64,000 bases of DNA from Opeltia flavorubescens. Taxonomy: Eukaryota; Ascomycota; Lecanoromycetes; Teloschistales; Teloschistaceae. Both the position numbers and the translations under genes were made by a program. This document shows positions 22,919 through 34,280 of the stretch, in pieces. How positions within the stretch are numbered: position 1 is the first letter of the stretch; the number at the start of each line of letters is the position of its first letter. The stretch spans positions 518,022 to 582,021 of the forward strand of contig KE546972.1 in the NCBI GenBank assembly GCA_000442125.1, written 5' to 3'. Below the pieces are notes generated by a model. The model worked only from the letters and a program-made list of their open reading frames with translations, did not search any database and was not told the origin of the DNA.

Positions 22919-23937
22919 ATGCCTCGAGAGGCGGAACCTTCCAATAATGAGCGAGCTTTCATTCTTGAAGCTCTGCAACAAAACATCCGCCTCGACGGTC
23001 GCGCTCTCGACGCTTTCCGCAACATCAAGCTCACCTTTGGCGATGAGTACGGCGTTGCAGACGTCCAATTGGGGAAGACAAGGTAGTTTCTAATACTCAT
23101 ATGATGACTGAATTGAACAGCTAACGAGAAGCCAGAGTCCTTGCCCGCATCTCTGCCTCCATAACCGCACCTTTCCCCGACCGAAAATTCGACGGTATCT
23201 TCACCGTCACCACGGAACTCTCCCCGATGGCATCCCCCGCGTTCGAGGTTGGAAGGTAAGAGGTCTGTGCCACCTTCTTTTGCATTCCCTCTCAGAATGA
23301 AGAAAATCTCAATCAAAAAATCATCACCAACTCACCCCGCAGACAAACAGACACGGAAACCCTTCTCTCCCGCCTCCTCGAAGTTGCCCTTCGCCGCTCC
23401 TCTGCCCTATCCACCGAATCCCTCTGCCTACTCGCAGGCCAAAAAGTATGGTCCCTCTCCGCGACTTGCCATATTCTCTCTCATGACGGCAACTTACTTG
23501 ACGCCGCCTGCATTGCCGTTCTCGCTGCGCTGCAGCATTATCGGATCCTTGATACGACAGTCAAGGGCGAAGAGGTCATAGTGCATAGCATGGAAGAGAG
23601 AAACCCAGTACCGCTGGCGATGCTGCACCACCCGCTGTGTGTGACGATGGCGCTTTTTGAAGGAGGAGAAAAAGTTGTTGTCGATGCGACATTGAGGGAA
23701 CAGCAGTGTAGTGAAGGCGAGGTAGTGGTGACGGCGAATAAACACGGAGAAGTTGTTCAGATCAAGAAATTAGGGGGTGTGCCAGGAGATGCATTGGTGC
23801 TGCTGAATTGCGTGGATGTTGCAGTGGCGAAAGTTAAGGAACTAGATTTGGTTATTGCAAAGGCATTGGAAAAAGACGCGAGGGAAAGAGATGTAGGAGG
23901 TTTGATGGCAGAGTTGAGGGCAGCAAATGAACGATGA
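22919..23937 (+). CDS. RRP45: exosome core subunit RRP45 (RNase PH fold)
   Basis: Exons 22919-23082, 23136-23255 and 23343-23937 give 292 aa. The family order is intact: NNERAFILEALQQNIRLDGR, FGDEYGVADVQLGKTRVLA, APFPDRKFDGIF, MASPAFEVGR, then SSALSTESLCLLAGQKVWSL and GNLLDAACIAVLAALQHYR. RRP45 is a catalytically silent subunit of the nine-membered ring that channels RNA to Rrp44/Rrp6 during rRNA and mRNA decay. Both introns (53 and 87 nt) have standard borders and split Arg codons. The C-terminus (LVIAKALEKDARERD) is helical, as in other fungi. Confidence 0.92.
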
Positions 23938-24251
23938 TCATCTTACATCCCACGTATCATTCTATGCTGTCTCCAGTCGACCGTACTTTGTTGTTTGACG
24001 ATATCAAAGCGATGATGCTGATGCTATCTAACCTTCATTGATTCCCACCCAGATCCTCGACCAAAAGTGTAATAAAATGCCTCCAGGTAACATAGCTAAA
24101 CCCGCCTTCAAACACCGGACCGAGATATCCACCCTCGCAATGCAAAGAACGCTTCCCATGCACCAAAAAAAAAGAAAAAAAGAAAACAGTCATAACAAAT
24201 ACTAGGCATATCACCAAAGCTCAACATGGATGGACTATCCATGGGAGTGTC
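23938..24251. other. convergent intergenic spacer
   Basis: 314 bp between the ends of RRP45 and the ClC gene, holding only 3' sequences. An A-rich run is at 24166-24185. Confidence 0.5.
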
Positions 24252-27105
24252 TTATGTCTCCCCAGCCTGCTCTAATTCCTTGATGTATTTGACGAACGTT
24301 TTCTTGTGCACGAGTCCAGCGTACTGACCATCCCTCAGAACACATACATAACGCAGACCCAGCTTCACGAAGCATTGGAAAACGAGATCCATTGGTGAAT
24401 GGATATCCAACGCCACAGGCGCAGGATCGATATATGGCGTGAAGTCCGTAGGATCAGTCTCATTATCGACCATCTCTTCCGTGCTATGCCACGTTGAAGT
24501 CTGTGCCATCAGACAAAGACTCCCGTCCTCATCTTCCAGCCTGTCCAAGACGAATTCAAGATCTGGGGCAGGTATTAATCCCACCAACACATTGTGGCGG
24601 ACTATCGGAAGGCCTCCATCAACCTCGCCAACATTTCGTAGGTGCTGGAGCTTACGCCGTAGTAATGGCGCCGGAACAAGAGCTGAATTAGAGATGTCGA
24701 TGACACGATAAGAACGAACCGCGGGCGTTATGTCCCCTAGGTCCGTTGTGAAAACTGGCCGAAGCTTATTGTCCAAGAGCGGATATGAATTCATATCTGT
24801 CAGCAAGTCGTAAATGCTCAACGGCTCGATTGCGTCTGCGGTCCATTTGGCGACCAAGACAGCGAGAGAGAAGGGTAAAACGTGATCGAGGCTACCAGTC
24901 AGCTCGAAGAGTATGACAGCAAGCGTCACCGAAAGCCTAGTAACTCCGCACATAGTGGCACCTGCTGCTATTAGAGCATAGACCCCAGGTGTAACACAAC
25001 TTTCAGGTCCTCCATCCGCAGCACATCCACCCCAGATCGAAGCATCTGGATACGCGAATGCAAGATATTGCACGATGTGGCCTACGAAACGGCCGAGGAA
25101 GCCACCGACGACCATCGAAGGAACATAGATTCCTGCGGGGACCTTGATACCAAAAGTTATTGTCGTCAAGAAACTCTTGATGATGAATGCCAGGCCGAGA
25201 GAACGAAGTACATCTGGAATTTCTTCTTTACTGTTCGGGCATAGACCAGTAGATATGTCCGCCTCGCATGGACTCGCCAGTTGGAACATCAACTCCGTGA
25301 CTGCAAGCTTAGTGTATCGGTTCCAGAAACTGACGAGCCCTGTGATCAATGCAACGAGGACTACCTCGAGTATGGACCACTTCTTGATGAGCGGTATCCG
25401 ACGGAAGGTACGCGCCCAAATAGCGCAAGCCTTGATGAAAAGAGCACCCAATGCACCACTAAGTACACCAAGCAGAACGAAGACGAAGATCTCGAAAAAC
25501 TTCCAATCCATGGCGTACCGGACTTCGAAGAGAACAATCTTTCCGGTCCCGTAAGGATTCAAAAACTTGAGGGAGAGGCTTGCAACGATGCAACAGAAGA
25601 AGGTTCTGAAGAGCGTCTTCGGCGGAAAGTAGTAACTACAGATTCTTAGAAAAGATAATACTCTGTTTTTAGGATTGTATGATATCAGCATACCTTACTT
25701 CTTCCAAGCTGAAGAGCACGCCGCCAATTGGTGCTCCAAAGGCAACACCAACACCACTGGCGGCGCTCGCACTAAGAACCTCTCGGCGTTTTCCATCATT
25801 GTGGTTGTACTTCGAGAACAGTCTGCAAGCGATATTGCCAACGCAAGTTGCAATGTGCACATATGGTCCTTCTTTACCGAGACTTAGACCCGAGGCGAGA
25901 CTCAATATGACTGCTAGGCTCTTAATCACTAGAGTCTTGACACCTAGATAGCCGTGGACCACAAATCCGCTGAGGATGACTTTGACTTCTGCGACACCAC
26001 TCCCCGCCGCTGGATAGTAGACTGTGTTCTGCGTTGGAGCAGCGCTGCCGTGTATTGCCTGAGGGCCCCCAGTAGCTTCAAAACCGAGATCATCGTCATC
26101 GTTCCCCATCCGTTTCGTTTCTGCACCTAAATTCTCATCCAGTGTTGTGAGTGAATACTTTGAAGGGATCTCTGTCTTTGTCATGAGAGTCAGAAGGCAA
26201 GAAGCAACAGCGAAGAAGATGACAAAAGCAATGTAAATTCCAAAATCGGCCCACTCCCGTTCTGGACCAGCAAAGCCCATTCTCTGGCCCCATGATTGCC
26301 AAGCCGAGCAATCGTCTTCTCCGTAGCAGCAAGCTGATCTCTTGAGGCGCCAATGGCCTGAGCAATAGCCTTCCTTAAGTTCGAAAATCGAACTTTCCGT
26401 TACCGTGATGAAGTATGCTATACAAGCCGTAATACACCCAATGATCGCTACCAGTATCCAGCCTTGAGCACCGTCGAACCATGCGTATAGACGACCCCGA
26501 AAATCTTTGCGAGATCTTAGAGTTCGTAAGCGAAAGGCATCGGCAATGCTATCATGGACCCAATCCGTTGATGTGAACTGGTCGTACCACACTCGCTCGT
26601 CGGTGAACAAGGATACTTTGGATTCTGCTAGCCCAGATTCGCTTCTTCTCCTCCGGTCAAGGCCCAGCGCGCTCGCTAACTGGCCGCCCAAGGAGCCCGA
26701 GCGGCTCAGACGATTAGGTATCAGGATGCTGCCTGGCCGACTCGGTCCCTTCGGTGTAGCTGTGTTTGGCGCGCTCGTGTAATTTCGGACACCATCGGGA
26801 AAGGCCAGGAGATTTGAATTCTCGTCGAGCTGTAGCCGAGAAGGAAGTCGACTGCGAAGGTCAAGGTCGGAATTCCTTGTAGAGCGAAGGCGTCTAGGTG
26901 TGACTAAGGATGTAGGAGTAGCGAAGCCAGCGGCCACGGGAGAGTATGTATTGTCATCATCCTCATTCTCTTCGTCAACCATCTCGAACGTGGAGCGTGA
27001 ACGAGCGGATAGAGGCATGGAATAGTTTTTGATGTGGAAGTTGCTCGGACGGGAATTTCTGCGAGTCCGGCGGTCAGCAACGGGGCTGGATGGATCATGT
27101 GTCAT
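24252..27105 (-). CDS. ClC-family chloride channel / Cl-/H+ antiporter
   Basis: Exons 27105-25694 and 25635-24252 give 931 aa. A ~170-residue Ser/Arg-rich cytosolic N-terminus precedes the ClC core. Selectivity motifs are GSGVAEVK, GKEGPYVH (with the gating Glu), and IKVPAGIYVPSMVVGGFLGR. The proton-pathway Glu is present in FSLEEVSYYFPPK, which the intron interrupts (phase 2). This favours exchange rather than a pure channel. Two C-terminal CBS domains lie around LPIVRHNVLVGLI and ALDIHSPMDLVFQCFV. The N-terminal extension is longer than in yeast Gef1. An endomembrane location is likely from the family but is not shown by the sequence. Confidence 0.92.
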
Positions 27106-27824
27106 TGCAAGTCAGTCAATAGGCAGAAGCGAAGAGAGCAAAATACATTATGCGAATACATCAGAGGGCAGGAGCACGAGGTGTGGAGCCAAGGCAAATG
27201 CCAATCGAAGTATCTATCTGGTCATGTTGGGATGATGCCGTACCAGCTGGTCACGGCGGAGTCGGTTGGTCTGCCGCAGCAGCCCCCTGCTAGAATGCAG
27301 GAACAAGCATGGATCTCAAGAACCAGCGATCTGTTTCCAAACGTTTCGGCAGTGCAGTTTCAGGAAGGGATGATCGAAGTATCAAATAGCCATCCGTAAA
27401 TAGAAAGGAATAGACGCAGTCGGCAAAAGAGACGAGAGAGTTTGGAGAGCTGTGTTACCGGGAATGTGACTGCATCTTATGAGAATGTGGGGGTCATGGA
27501 TGGCGGTCACTTGAGACGCTCGTTGCCCATTAAAGTATTTATCGCTGTTGCGTGACCCGTAACTTCGTCTTAACACTGCCAAGAAGCTGGGTATTGGACA
27601 GAAGCCAATGATCTCTTACTGATACCCCGCAAGGATAATAGTGTCTATCGTGACCGTCTCTATGCGATGTGCAGCTTGCGGTTAGGCTCGATGAGTAGCC
27701 CAATGCATGAATTATCCGTCGCTAATGTGGGGTAAGATCGAATGGATCTACTCTATGCAATCAATACAGTAGCCGGAGGAGATAGCCTTTTCCCTTGATA
27801 TCTATCCTACAGAAATAATACACC
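27106..27824. promoter_or_regulatory. shared upstream region, ClC / isochorismatase-like gene
   Basis: 0.7 kb between divergent starts. No motif-bearing ORF is seen. It probably holds both promoters. Confidence 0.5.
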
Positions 27825-28655
27825 ATGGCTCGCTCTCACCGACTTCGTATGAGCAACCGTCATTGCCCGAGTCTGGCATGTCAACTAACTGCATATAGAC
27901 AATCCCGCCTTGTTGTATGCAACAGCAATGTTCTGCTCCGATGGAGCTGAATCGCTGACCACACCCTATCCATAGCATTTGCGATATCCAAGAGAAATTC
28001 CGCCCCGCTATTCACGAATATGATAAAGTGTATGTGCTCAATATGATATTCCTTATGTGGACATCGACTAAATGAAATTTGAAAACCAGTATTTCAACAA
28101 CGCAGAAGATGATCAGAGCCAGTACGTACCTCGTTACGGATTTGCAAATGCTTCGAAATGTTCAGTTGACTGATCTCTTCAGGTGCCATCCTCAACATTC
28201 CCATGTACGCCACCACGCAAAATGCCGCTCGCCTTGGTCCTATCTGCTCCGAATTATCCCTCCCATCTTCGACCTTCCAAGCCGACAAAACTGCCTTTTC
28301 CATGTTCATACCATCGCTCCAATCCGCTTTGAAAGCCGCCTCCACCTCATCTTACCAGATCGCCATCGTGGGCATTGAAACCCATATTTGTGTTACTCAA
28401 ACGGCACTTGACTTGCTGGCTGAAGGGCATAAAGTATACATCTTAGCGGATGGTGTGAGTAGCTGCAATCAAGGTGAAATCGCCATAGCTTTAAGGAGAT
28501 TGGCGGCGGAAGGAGCAGTGGTTACAACGAGTGAAGGTTGGTTGTACGAGTGCATGGGTGATGCAAGCATACCAGAATTTAAAGCCATGGCTGCTTTAGT
28601 GAAGGAGACGAAAGAAAACACGAAGGATGCAGTACACATGCTATGTAAGATGTGA
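27825..28655 (+). CDS. isochorismatase-like hydrolase (ISOC1/2 type)
   Basis: Five exons (27825-27846, 27899-27914, 27976-28029, 28090-28121, 28183-28655) give 198 aa. The spliced start reads HNPALFICDIQEKFR, with the catalytic Asp in CDIQEKFR. It continues with ILNIPMYATTQNAARLG, DKTAFSMF (the catalytic-Lys region), and IVGIETHICVTQTALDLL with the nucleophilic Cys. LADGVSSCNQGEIAIALRRL completes the family pattern. The substrate of ISOC-type members is unknown. Intron branch points are near perfect (AACTAAC in intron 1). The second coding exon is only 16 nt. Four introns in under 400 bp make the 5' end easy to mis-annotate. Confidence 0.88.
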
Positions 28656-28873
28656 CTTGAACCGGTTTTCGGCAAACATAGGGGAAACGGTAAGCGTATA
28701 CGTCAGAATTCCACAAAGCAGAAAAATAGAAAAGAAAGACTTGTACACCAATGAGTCGTTTCATTTTAAGCCGCCGACTGAGATAGAAAGCCCATTGCCT
28801 ATCGATTTTGGCGTTGGCTTTGGTAATCTACCAGCTATACCTACAAATCGTCATCTGAAATCAGATCAGCCAT

Positions 28874-30758
28874 TCAATCGTTGCTTGCATCGGCCTGCCT
28901 TTGCTGGGCACTATTCAACCAGCCAAACGCTGAAGCTCCTCCAACAGGGTTTGACTTATTTGGCTTGCCCGCATTGCTCGGCAGTGGTGATTTCGCCCCT
29001 CCAGAGAATCTCCGATCCGTAGCCGAGTTCCGTGGATCCTGATTTTCGTTGGCAGTAGTTGGGCTCGGCCACTTCCCTGCTTCATTAAAACGGCTGGGGG
29101 TTGCATCGAAGCCGCCTGATGGTTGCGCTGTCGAGCTAGAACGGGAGGTATTGAGTCGTGCCGGCTTAAGAACTTTCATCCCTCGACCGCGGCCAGCTCT
29201 TTGATAACCAGAACTTGAGCTGGTATTCGAAGATAGGGTTTCTGATCGCGTCCCTTGAGCAGAGTCTCGTCTCCACGAACCCCAGATATTCCCGCTGTCA
29301 GACTTTGTCGGAGTGTCGGTATCAGGGGTGCTCCCATTAGCAAGGCTCTCTGCATCTTTAGAATCCGTATCTACTTTGGCTGCCGAGGGTTTTTCATTCG
29401 TACTTACCTCCCCAACTGACTTCCGACCCTGCCCTATTACGGATGGTTTGCTTATTGATAAGGCAGGCGAGTCAGCTGGGGTCCGTGGATTGTTGGCACT
29501 CAACGGTTCAGCTGGTGCGGTCGGTGCAATCAGCTTATCGGACGCTTTACTCAGCTTCTCCTCGATCAACTGCCCGATCATATCGTCTGTCTGATGGTTT
29601 TCTGATAATGGTTCCTGAGCATTTTGAAGCCCGACATTGGTGGTCAACAAGTTCTGGAAGAGAGTCGCGTTTTCTGGACGAACTAATGGTACTGAAAGCT
29701 TGTTGCGCTCGTCATCTAAGATAGTAAGGCGGTCAAGGGAAAAGTGGATATCTGCATTACTGGCGCGAAGGACATCAGATCCGATAACAATCTGCATGCC
29801 ACTGGATTGAGGATCAAAGTTCTGTACAGCGAACTCCACAGTCAGGGTTGGGAGCTGAGGGGCGGGACTACTCGAGCGAGATAACGGCTGTTGGATGGTT
29901 GCTTCAGGCAAGTAGACCGGCATCCTAATCGATTGTTCGCCATCGCGGTTGGTGTAGAGCTGATCGTTGAATCCTAAGCGATCGATCATGCCTAAATTGA
30001 TGATGGATTTGAATGACCCTGAACATATAGCAGCGTAGAGTAGCGAATCGTTCGAAAAGTTGGTGTCGAGCCAGCACCGAATGATCGAAGGTACAGGGCC
30101 AAGAATGAAGAGACCTGGAGGTGGACCTATTGAAGGTGCAAAGGCTGACAATGGGCGCGATTCGAGTACAAAACTCCCAGCTCGAGCTGAATGAATTGAT
30201 TGCCCAGCTGAACTTTGTCTGCCGTCTGATTTATGTGAGGATGATCGTTCAGTCAGGGCATGACCGCCCAATCCACTTCCAGTCCTTAAGAGAGGGAACT
30301 CTGTTGACGATCGTGAGTTGTGGCCAAATTGTCCATGCAGTGCACTCTCATCGAATCGAACGCTGTTGGCTCTGGACGCACCCCGTCGCGGTTCATCCTC
30401 AGAATCTAGGTGCAGGCTTCCCAATAAATTTGAGGAATGTTCTTGGTCGAAGTTCTTGAAAGCTTCGGCGGCAGGGTTGTAGGCTTGGTCTATCGTACTG
30501 GGTTATCACTTAGGACGTCAAGAAAGGACGAATAATTGACGTACATTGTTGTGGTGTACCATTTAATACACTCGGAAAGGGTGACTGATTGCCCCACACG
30601 GACTTTGGACGTGAATCCTCGACGTGATGCCGCTCAAGGCGGGCCAAACGATCAGCATGCTCAGCCTGAGTTGCATGGACATTTTTCATCTCGATCTGCA
30701 TACTGTTCTGCAAGCGCCAGAGGTCTTCACGGGATGCGAGCTGTGATTGTGGGTCCAT
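28874..30758 (-). CDS. ascomycete protein with retropepsin-like domain lacking catalytic Asp
   Basis: Exons 30758-30545 and 30489-28874 give 609 aa. The N-terminus (DPQSQLASREDLWRLQNSMQ) is a helical coiled coil. A Ser-rich linker then leads to a domain at ~170-345: CWLDTNFSNDSLLYAAICSG, MIDRLGF, MPVYLPEA, LPTLTVEFAVQNFD and MQIVIGSDVLRASNADIHF. This order resembles retropepsin/Ddi1-type folds, where D-T/S-G would stand at ICSGS. The last ~250 residues are Ser/Gly/Asn-rich, with RGRGMKVLKP and SGGFD-like repeats. It is a host gene, with normal codon use and a standard intron (55 nt). The fold call is inference. I know no assigned function. Confidence 0.65.
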
Positions 30759-31922
30759 GCCCTATCGATGAGGAAGACAATGACTGTGTCATTTATGTCC
30801 CCTTCAGGTGCCGACCCGTTGCGCTATTGCATCAGATGATGGCCTAGTATTCTGGGTTCGCCTCGCACCCGCCCACCCTTCTACCACGTCAGCGGAGGAA
30901 GTTCTCCACCTCGACTACGGTCCTCCTCAGTCCTGTAGTAGGGTTCAATCTTCTTTATATGGTGTCCAATCGATATCGAGGGGATCTTGGACGGCTCTTA
31001 AGAAGTTGTAGACGAATCCGGCGTCGGATATTGATTAGCGTACAAGTGGCAAATCGAGGTAACAAGCAGGATATGCAGCGTTAAAACGTGCAGAGCCTGG
31101 AAATGTAGTCGATCTGGACAATTGAAAGATTGAGCGTTAAAGAATGGATATATTGGTGGAGAGGGAGGCACCTCGATGGTCTATAAATTTCCAACAGGGT
31201 TATTCACAGCAGGAATACAGACTCTTCACTGTTGTGGGATCTTCGGAACAGAATTGGCGTAGAAGGCGGTATTTCAAGATGGTTCACAAGTGATCTTTTA
31301 AGCTTTGATAATATTCTACTCTGTGGTCGAAATCGGTGGTGGAGGGCACTTTCAAAAGATTTACAAGGGAAAGAAGCATCTTGTCGATCACTGCGCTAAG
31401 TTTAGAAGCCGTTTTGGCCGGCCTTGGCGTGTCCTATCAAATCCTTTGAAATGGCTACCTACAGGATCATGAATTATGTTTGCATGCTCTGTACTTCGGA
31501 GATATCCGAATCTGCAACCTACCCATGACAGAAACTTTCGTAAAGATGAGAGATTTAAAATATGTTCGTGATGCAAAGAGCCAAATGTAGCCTCGAATCG
31601 TGATTCATACTTTAATCAATCGATAGCAACAGTTGACTTGCATCTTTATGAATGGCAAGCTTGATTCTAGAGTGAGCCAATAAGTACTTACCCATTCTTA
31701 TATGCTTCAGAAAAATTCTCGTCAACTACTCATTCGTTTATACTGTGACCAACGGAGCAAGCTCGGCTGGAAAACGGGTCTCAGACGACTAATACTGGGT
31801 CAAAAAATCCTTCTGGAATTGAATCGTTTCTGTGTCCGAGAAACAGAAGCTTGGGTTTCTTTCTTTCTACTCACTGAATCTTCTCTAAATCTGCATTTTG
31901 CTCTGAGATTATCTCAGCATTG
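30759..31922. promoter_or_regulatory. gene-free 1.2 kb between divergent genes
   Basis: No ORF with motifs or splice logic. It should hold promoters for the coiled-coil/retropepsin-like gene and for IAH1. Part near 31700-31920 may be the IAH1 5' UTR. Confidence 0.5.
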
Positions 31923-32911
31923 ATGGTTCGAGGCCCGATTGACCGGAGCCTTTGACATAATACTAACGAAACTAGTCTCCTTACGATCAATTCTTACTCT
32001 TTGGAGATTCTTTGCTACAACAGTCCTGTAGTCAAACGCGAGGCTTTGCATTTACACCAGCCTTACAAGATGGTAAGCGGCCTCTTTATGGTGACTTATC
32101 ACATCTTGTTTCTCCTTTTGGCAAAAGGTCCTATTAGCAGCAGCCTAATCTGTCAAAGCTTTCATTCGACGTCTCGACATAATCAACCGAGGCTTCAAGT
32201 GAGTTTGTAGATAAGTCGGAACAGTCAGAAAGACTGACTTAGAAGCGGTTATAACACGTTGCAAGCACTTCGAGTTCTACCAGAATTCCTGCCTCGTCCA
32301 GAACAAGCGACTATACGTTTCATGGTTTGTGTTTCCGTCCAAGCGCAAAATGCTTGATTCTCTGATAACGTTAGATGGTATTCTTCGGCGCAAACGATGC
32401 TTGTTTGCCAGGCAGTGATCAACACGTACCCTTAGAAGATTACAAGGAGAATCTACGAAAAATCCTTCAACATCCATCTATCCAGGCTCAAGGTCCCCGT
32501 CTGATCCTCGTCACACCTCCACCTGTGAATGAGTACGCATTGGAAGAGACAGATGCAGCAGTAGGTCGCCCCTATGGACGTACCGCCGAGCATACCAAAT
32601 TGTATGCAGATGCGTGCCGCGAGGTCGGACACAATCTAGGGATCTTCGTTCTCGATCTGTGGTCATGGATCATAACCGCAGGGGGCTACAAGGCCGGTTC
32701 AGATGATAAGTTGCCAGGGTCCAAACAGATGGCTAGAAATACATACCTGGACAGAATCCTTTCTGATGGTTTACACTTCAACCCTCTTGGCTATCAGGTA
32801 TTGTATGAAGCCACGATGGCTAGCATCAATAGCCGATGGCCGGATCAAATGCCTGAGAACCTCCCTTTGGTACATCCCCCATGGCGAATTGCTCCTAAAT
32901 CTGGACCTTAG
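31923..32911 (+). CDS. IAH1: isoamyl-acetate esterase-like SGNH hydrolase
   Basis: Five coding exons (31923-31925, 31976-32072, 32159-32198, 32243-32324, 32375-32911) give 252 aa. SGNH block I is YDQFLLFGDSLLQQS (Ser nucleophile), block II lies near RGF and GYNTLQALRVLP, block III is FFGANDACLPG, and block V is DGLHFNPLGYQVL with Asp and His. It hydrolyses short acyl esters in yeast. The first coding exon is the ATG alone: M then SPYDQF after a 50-nt intron (GTTCGA donor, TACTAAC branch, CTAG acceptor). The start of exon 4 has a TAGAAG tandem acceptor (NAGNAG), giving K-S or N before GYNT. The 5' start is the weakest part of the model. Confidence 0.85.
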
Positions 32912-33284
32912 CTTTCAGGCAGTTTAAGGCATTCAAAATTATCGGCATATAGTCAGCTTCAGCGCTTATTCTGAAGCATGGCTTGGGTGAATGGGGCAAT
33001 AGCTCTCGCTTTATCATTGTACGTTCACACAAGCTTTTTGGATCTTCAGTACCAGATCAAGGGCTGTGAAAATAAAGCGAGATTGTAAGATTCGTCAAAT
33101 TTACGGCACACCTTAAGACACCCGAATGCTCAAGCCTACATCTCGAATACTGGACTTTGCATGTGCGCTGATAGAACCCAGCGTGGGCTCCTCAGACTTC
33201 CATAGTGAGTGTTCAAAATGATCTTTTTATGTCATAGAGTTTTGATGACAATCCTGGACTTCTCGTACTGATTTTCATCTGCAC
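32912..33284. other. convergent intergenic spacer
   Basis: 373 bp between IAH1 and the SnoaL-like gene. Nothing recognisable. Confidence 0.5.
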
Positions 33285-33830
33285 CTATGCGTATTCGCTA
33301 CCTCTCATCCATCCAAGTTGTTTCCACATATGCAGCTTATCCCATTCCTTTGTGAAGCTATACACCTTTCCATCCCGGACCTCGAAGATAGCAGCAGCAT
33401 GCCACTTGGCCTTATTGCCAGTGGGCTCGATGCCATTATGCGCCTTCCCACAGTGTGAGCCTTCGGCCGAGTAGCGCAAAAGCACATGCCCTGCTTTAGC
33501 AAACGCGATGTCGAAGGAGGTTATGTGGAGATCTGCTATGGCTGACATAACCTTGGCATGAGAATCGGCGTAATCCAATGGCGTTTCGCAGCCAGGGAAT
33601 GTAGTCGGAGCATCAAAGACACTATCGTCGGTACATAAATGGGCAACAGACGAGCGGCCTGAATTTTCAGTTGGGGAATAAGCGATCCTCATGTACTCTT
33701 TGACGACAGCGATGTTTTTCTATCTTGGTCTTCAGTTACAGACTATGTCGGAGCTGCTGCTTGGGAGTTATACTTGTTCCTCGCTGGTCTGATCTGTGGA
33801 TGCTTTCGTTGGGGGCTGCTCGTCGGCCAT
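33285..33830 (-). CDS. SnoaL/NTF2-like fold protein
   Basis: Exons 33830-33774 and 33719-33285 join in phase 0 over a 54-nt intron (GTATAA donor, GATAG acceptor) to give 163 aa. The first 19 residues (MADEQPPTKASTDQTSEEQ) are polar. The rest fits the small alpha+beta barrel of SnoaL/NTF2-like proteins: NIAVVKEYMRIAYSPT (helix 1), HLCTDDSVFDAPTTFPG, DYADSHAKVMSAI, FDIAFAKAGHVLLRYSAEGS, WHAAAIFEVRDGKVYSFTKE and a closing W-rich tail. Such proteins are often cyclases, isomerases or dehydratases, but no catalytic set is diagnostic here. The fold is likely and the function open. Confidence 0.72.
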
Positions 33831-34280
33831 GTTTTAATACTAATTTCGTAAGGATTTAGCTGAAATACTGTTTAAATGTCAAAAATTCGAAAGGTTTGGA
33901 TGAGGTCATTAAAGAAATCATCTTTCAGATCACCTTACGTCATGGTCTTTGAACGGTCAATACGATCAGATACGTCAGATCTCTCACACCTGGTCGAGCC
34001 AGTCCACGGAACGGGAACTAATGCAGGTCTAGTGCCAGGTACCAAAACTCTAAGGCAAGCGAGGCAAGCTGTCGCGACAAATCCCCCCGCCTCCAATTTC
34101 GGATTCCCAACCACCATCATTTTGTCGTTCAGTGCCCCTTTTGGACTTTCCTTGGGCAGCGTTGGATTTCGTCTCGCCCCATTGCGACCATTGCGTCTTT
34201 ACTATAACAAGGATCCATACACTTGGAGTACTCTATTTTCTCCAATTGAGTAATCCAGGGAACCCAGCTATACCCTCTCA
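33831..34280. promoter_or_regulatory. upstream region between divergent genes
   Basis: 450 bp between the SnoaL-like and BTB genes. No motif-bearing ORF. Confidence 0.45.
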
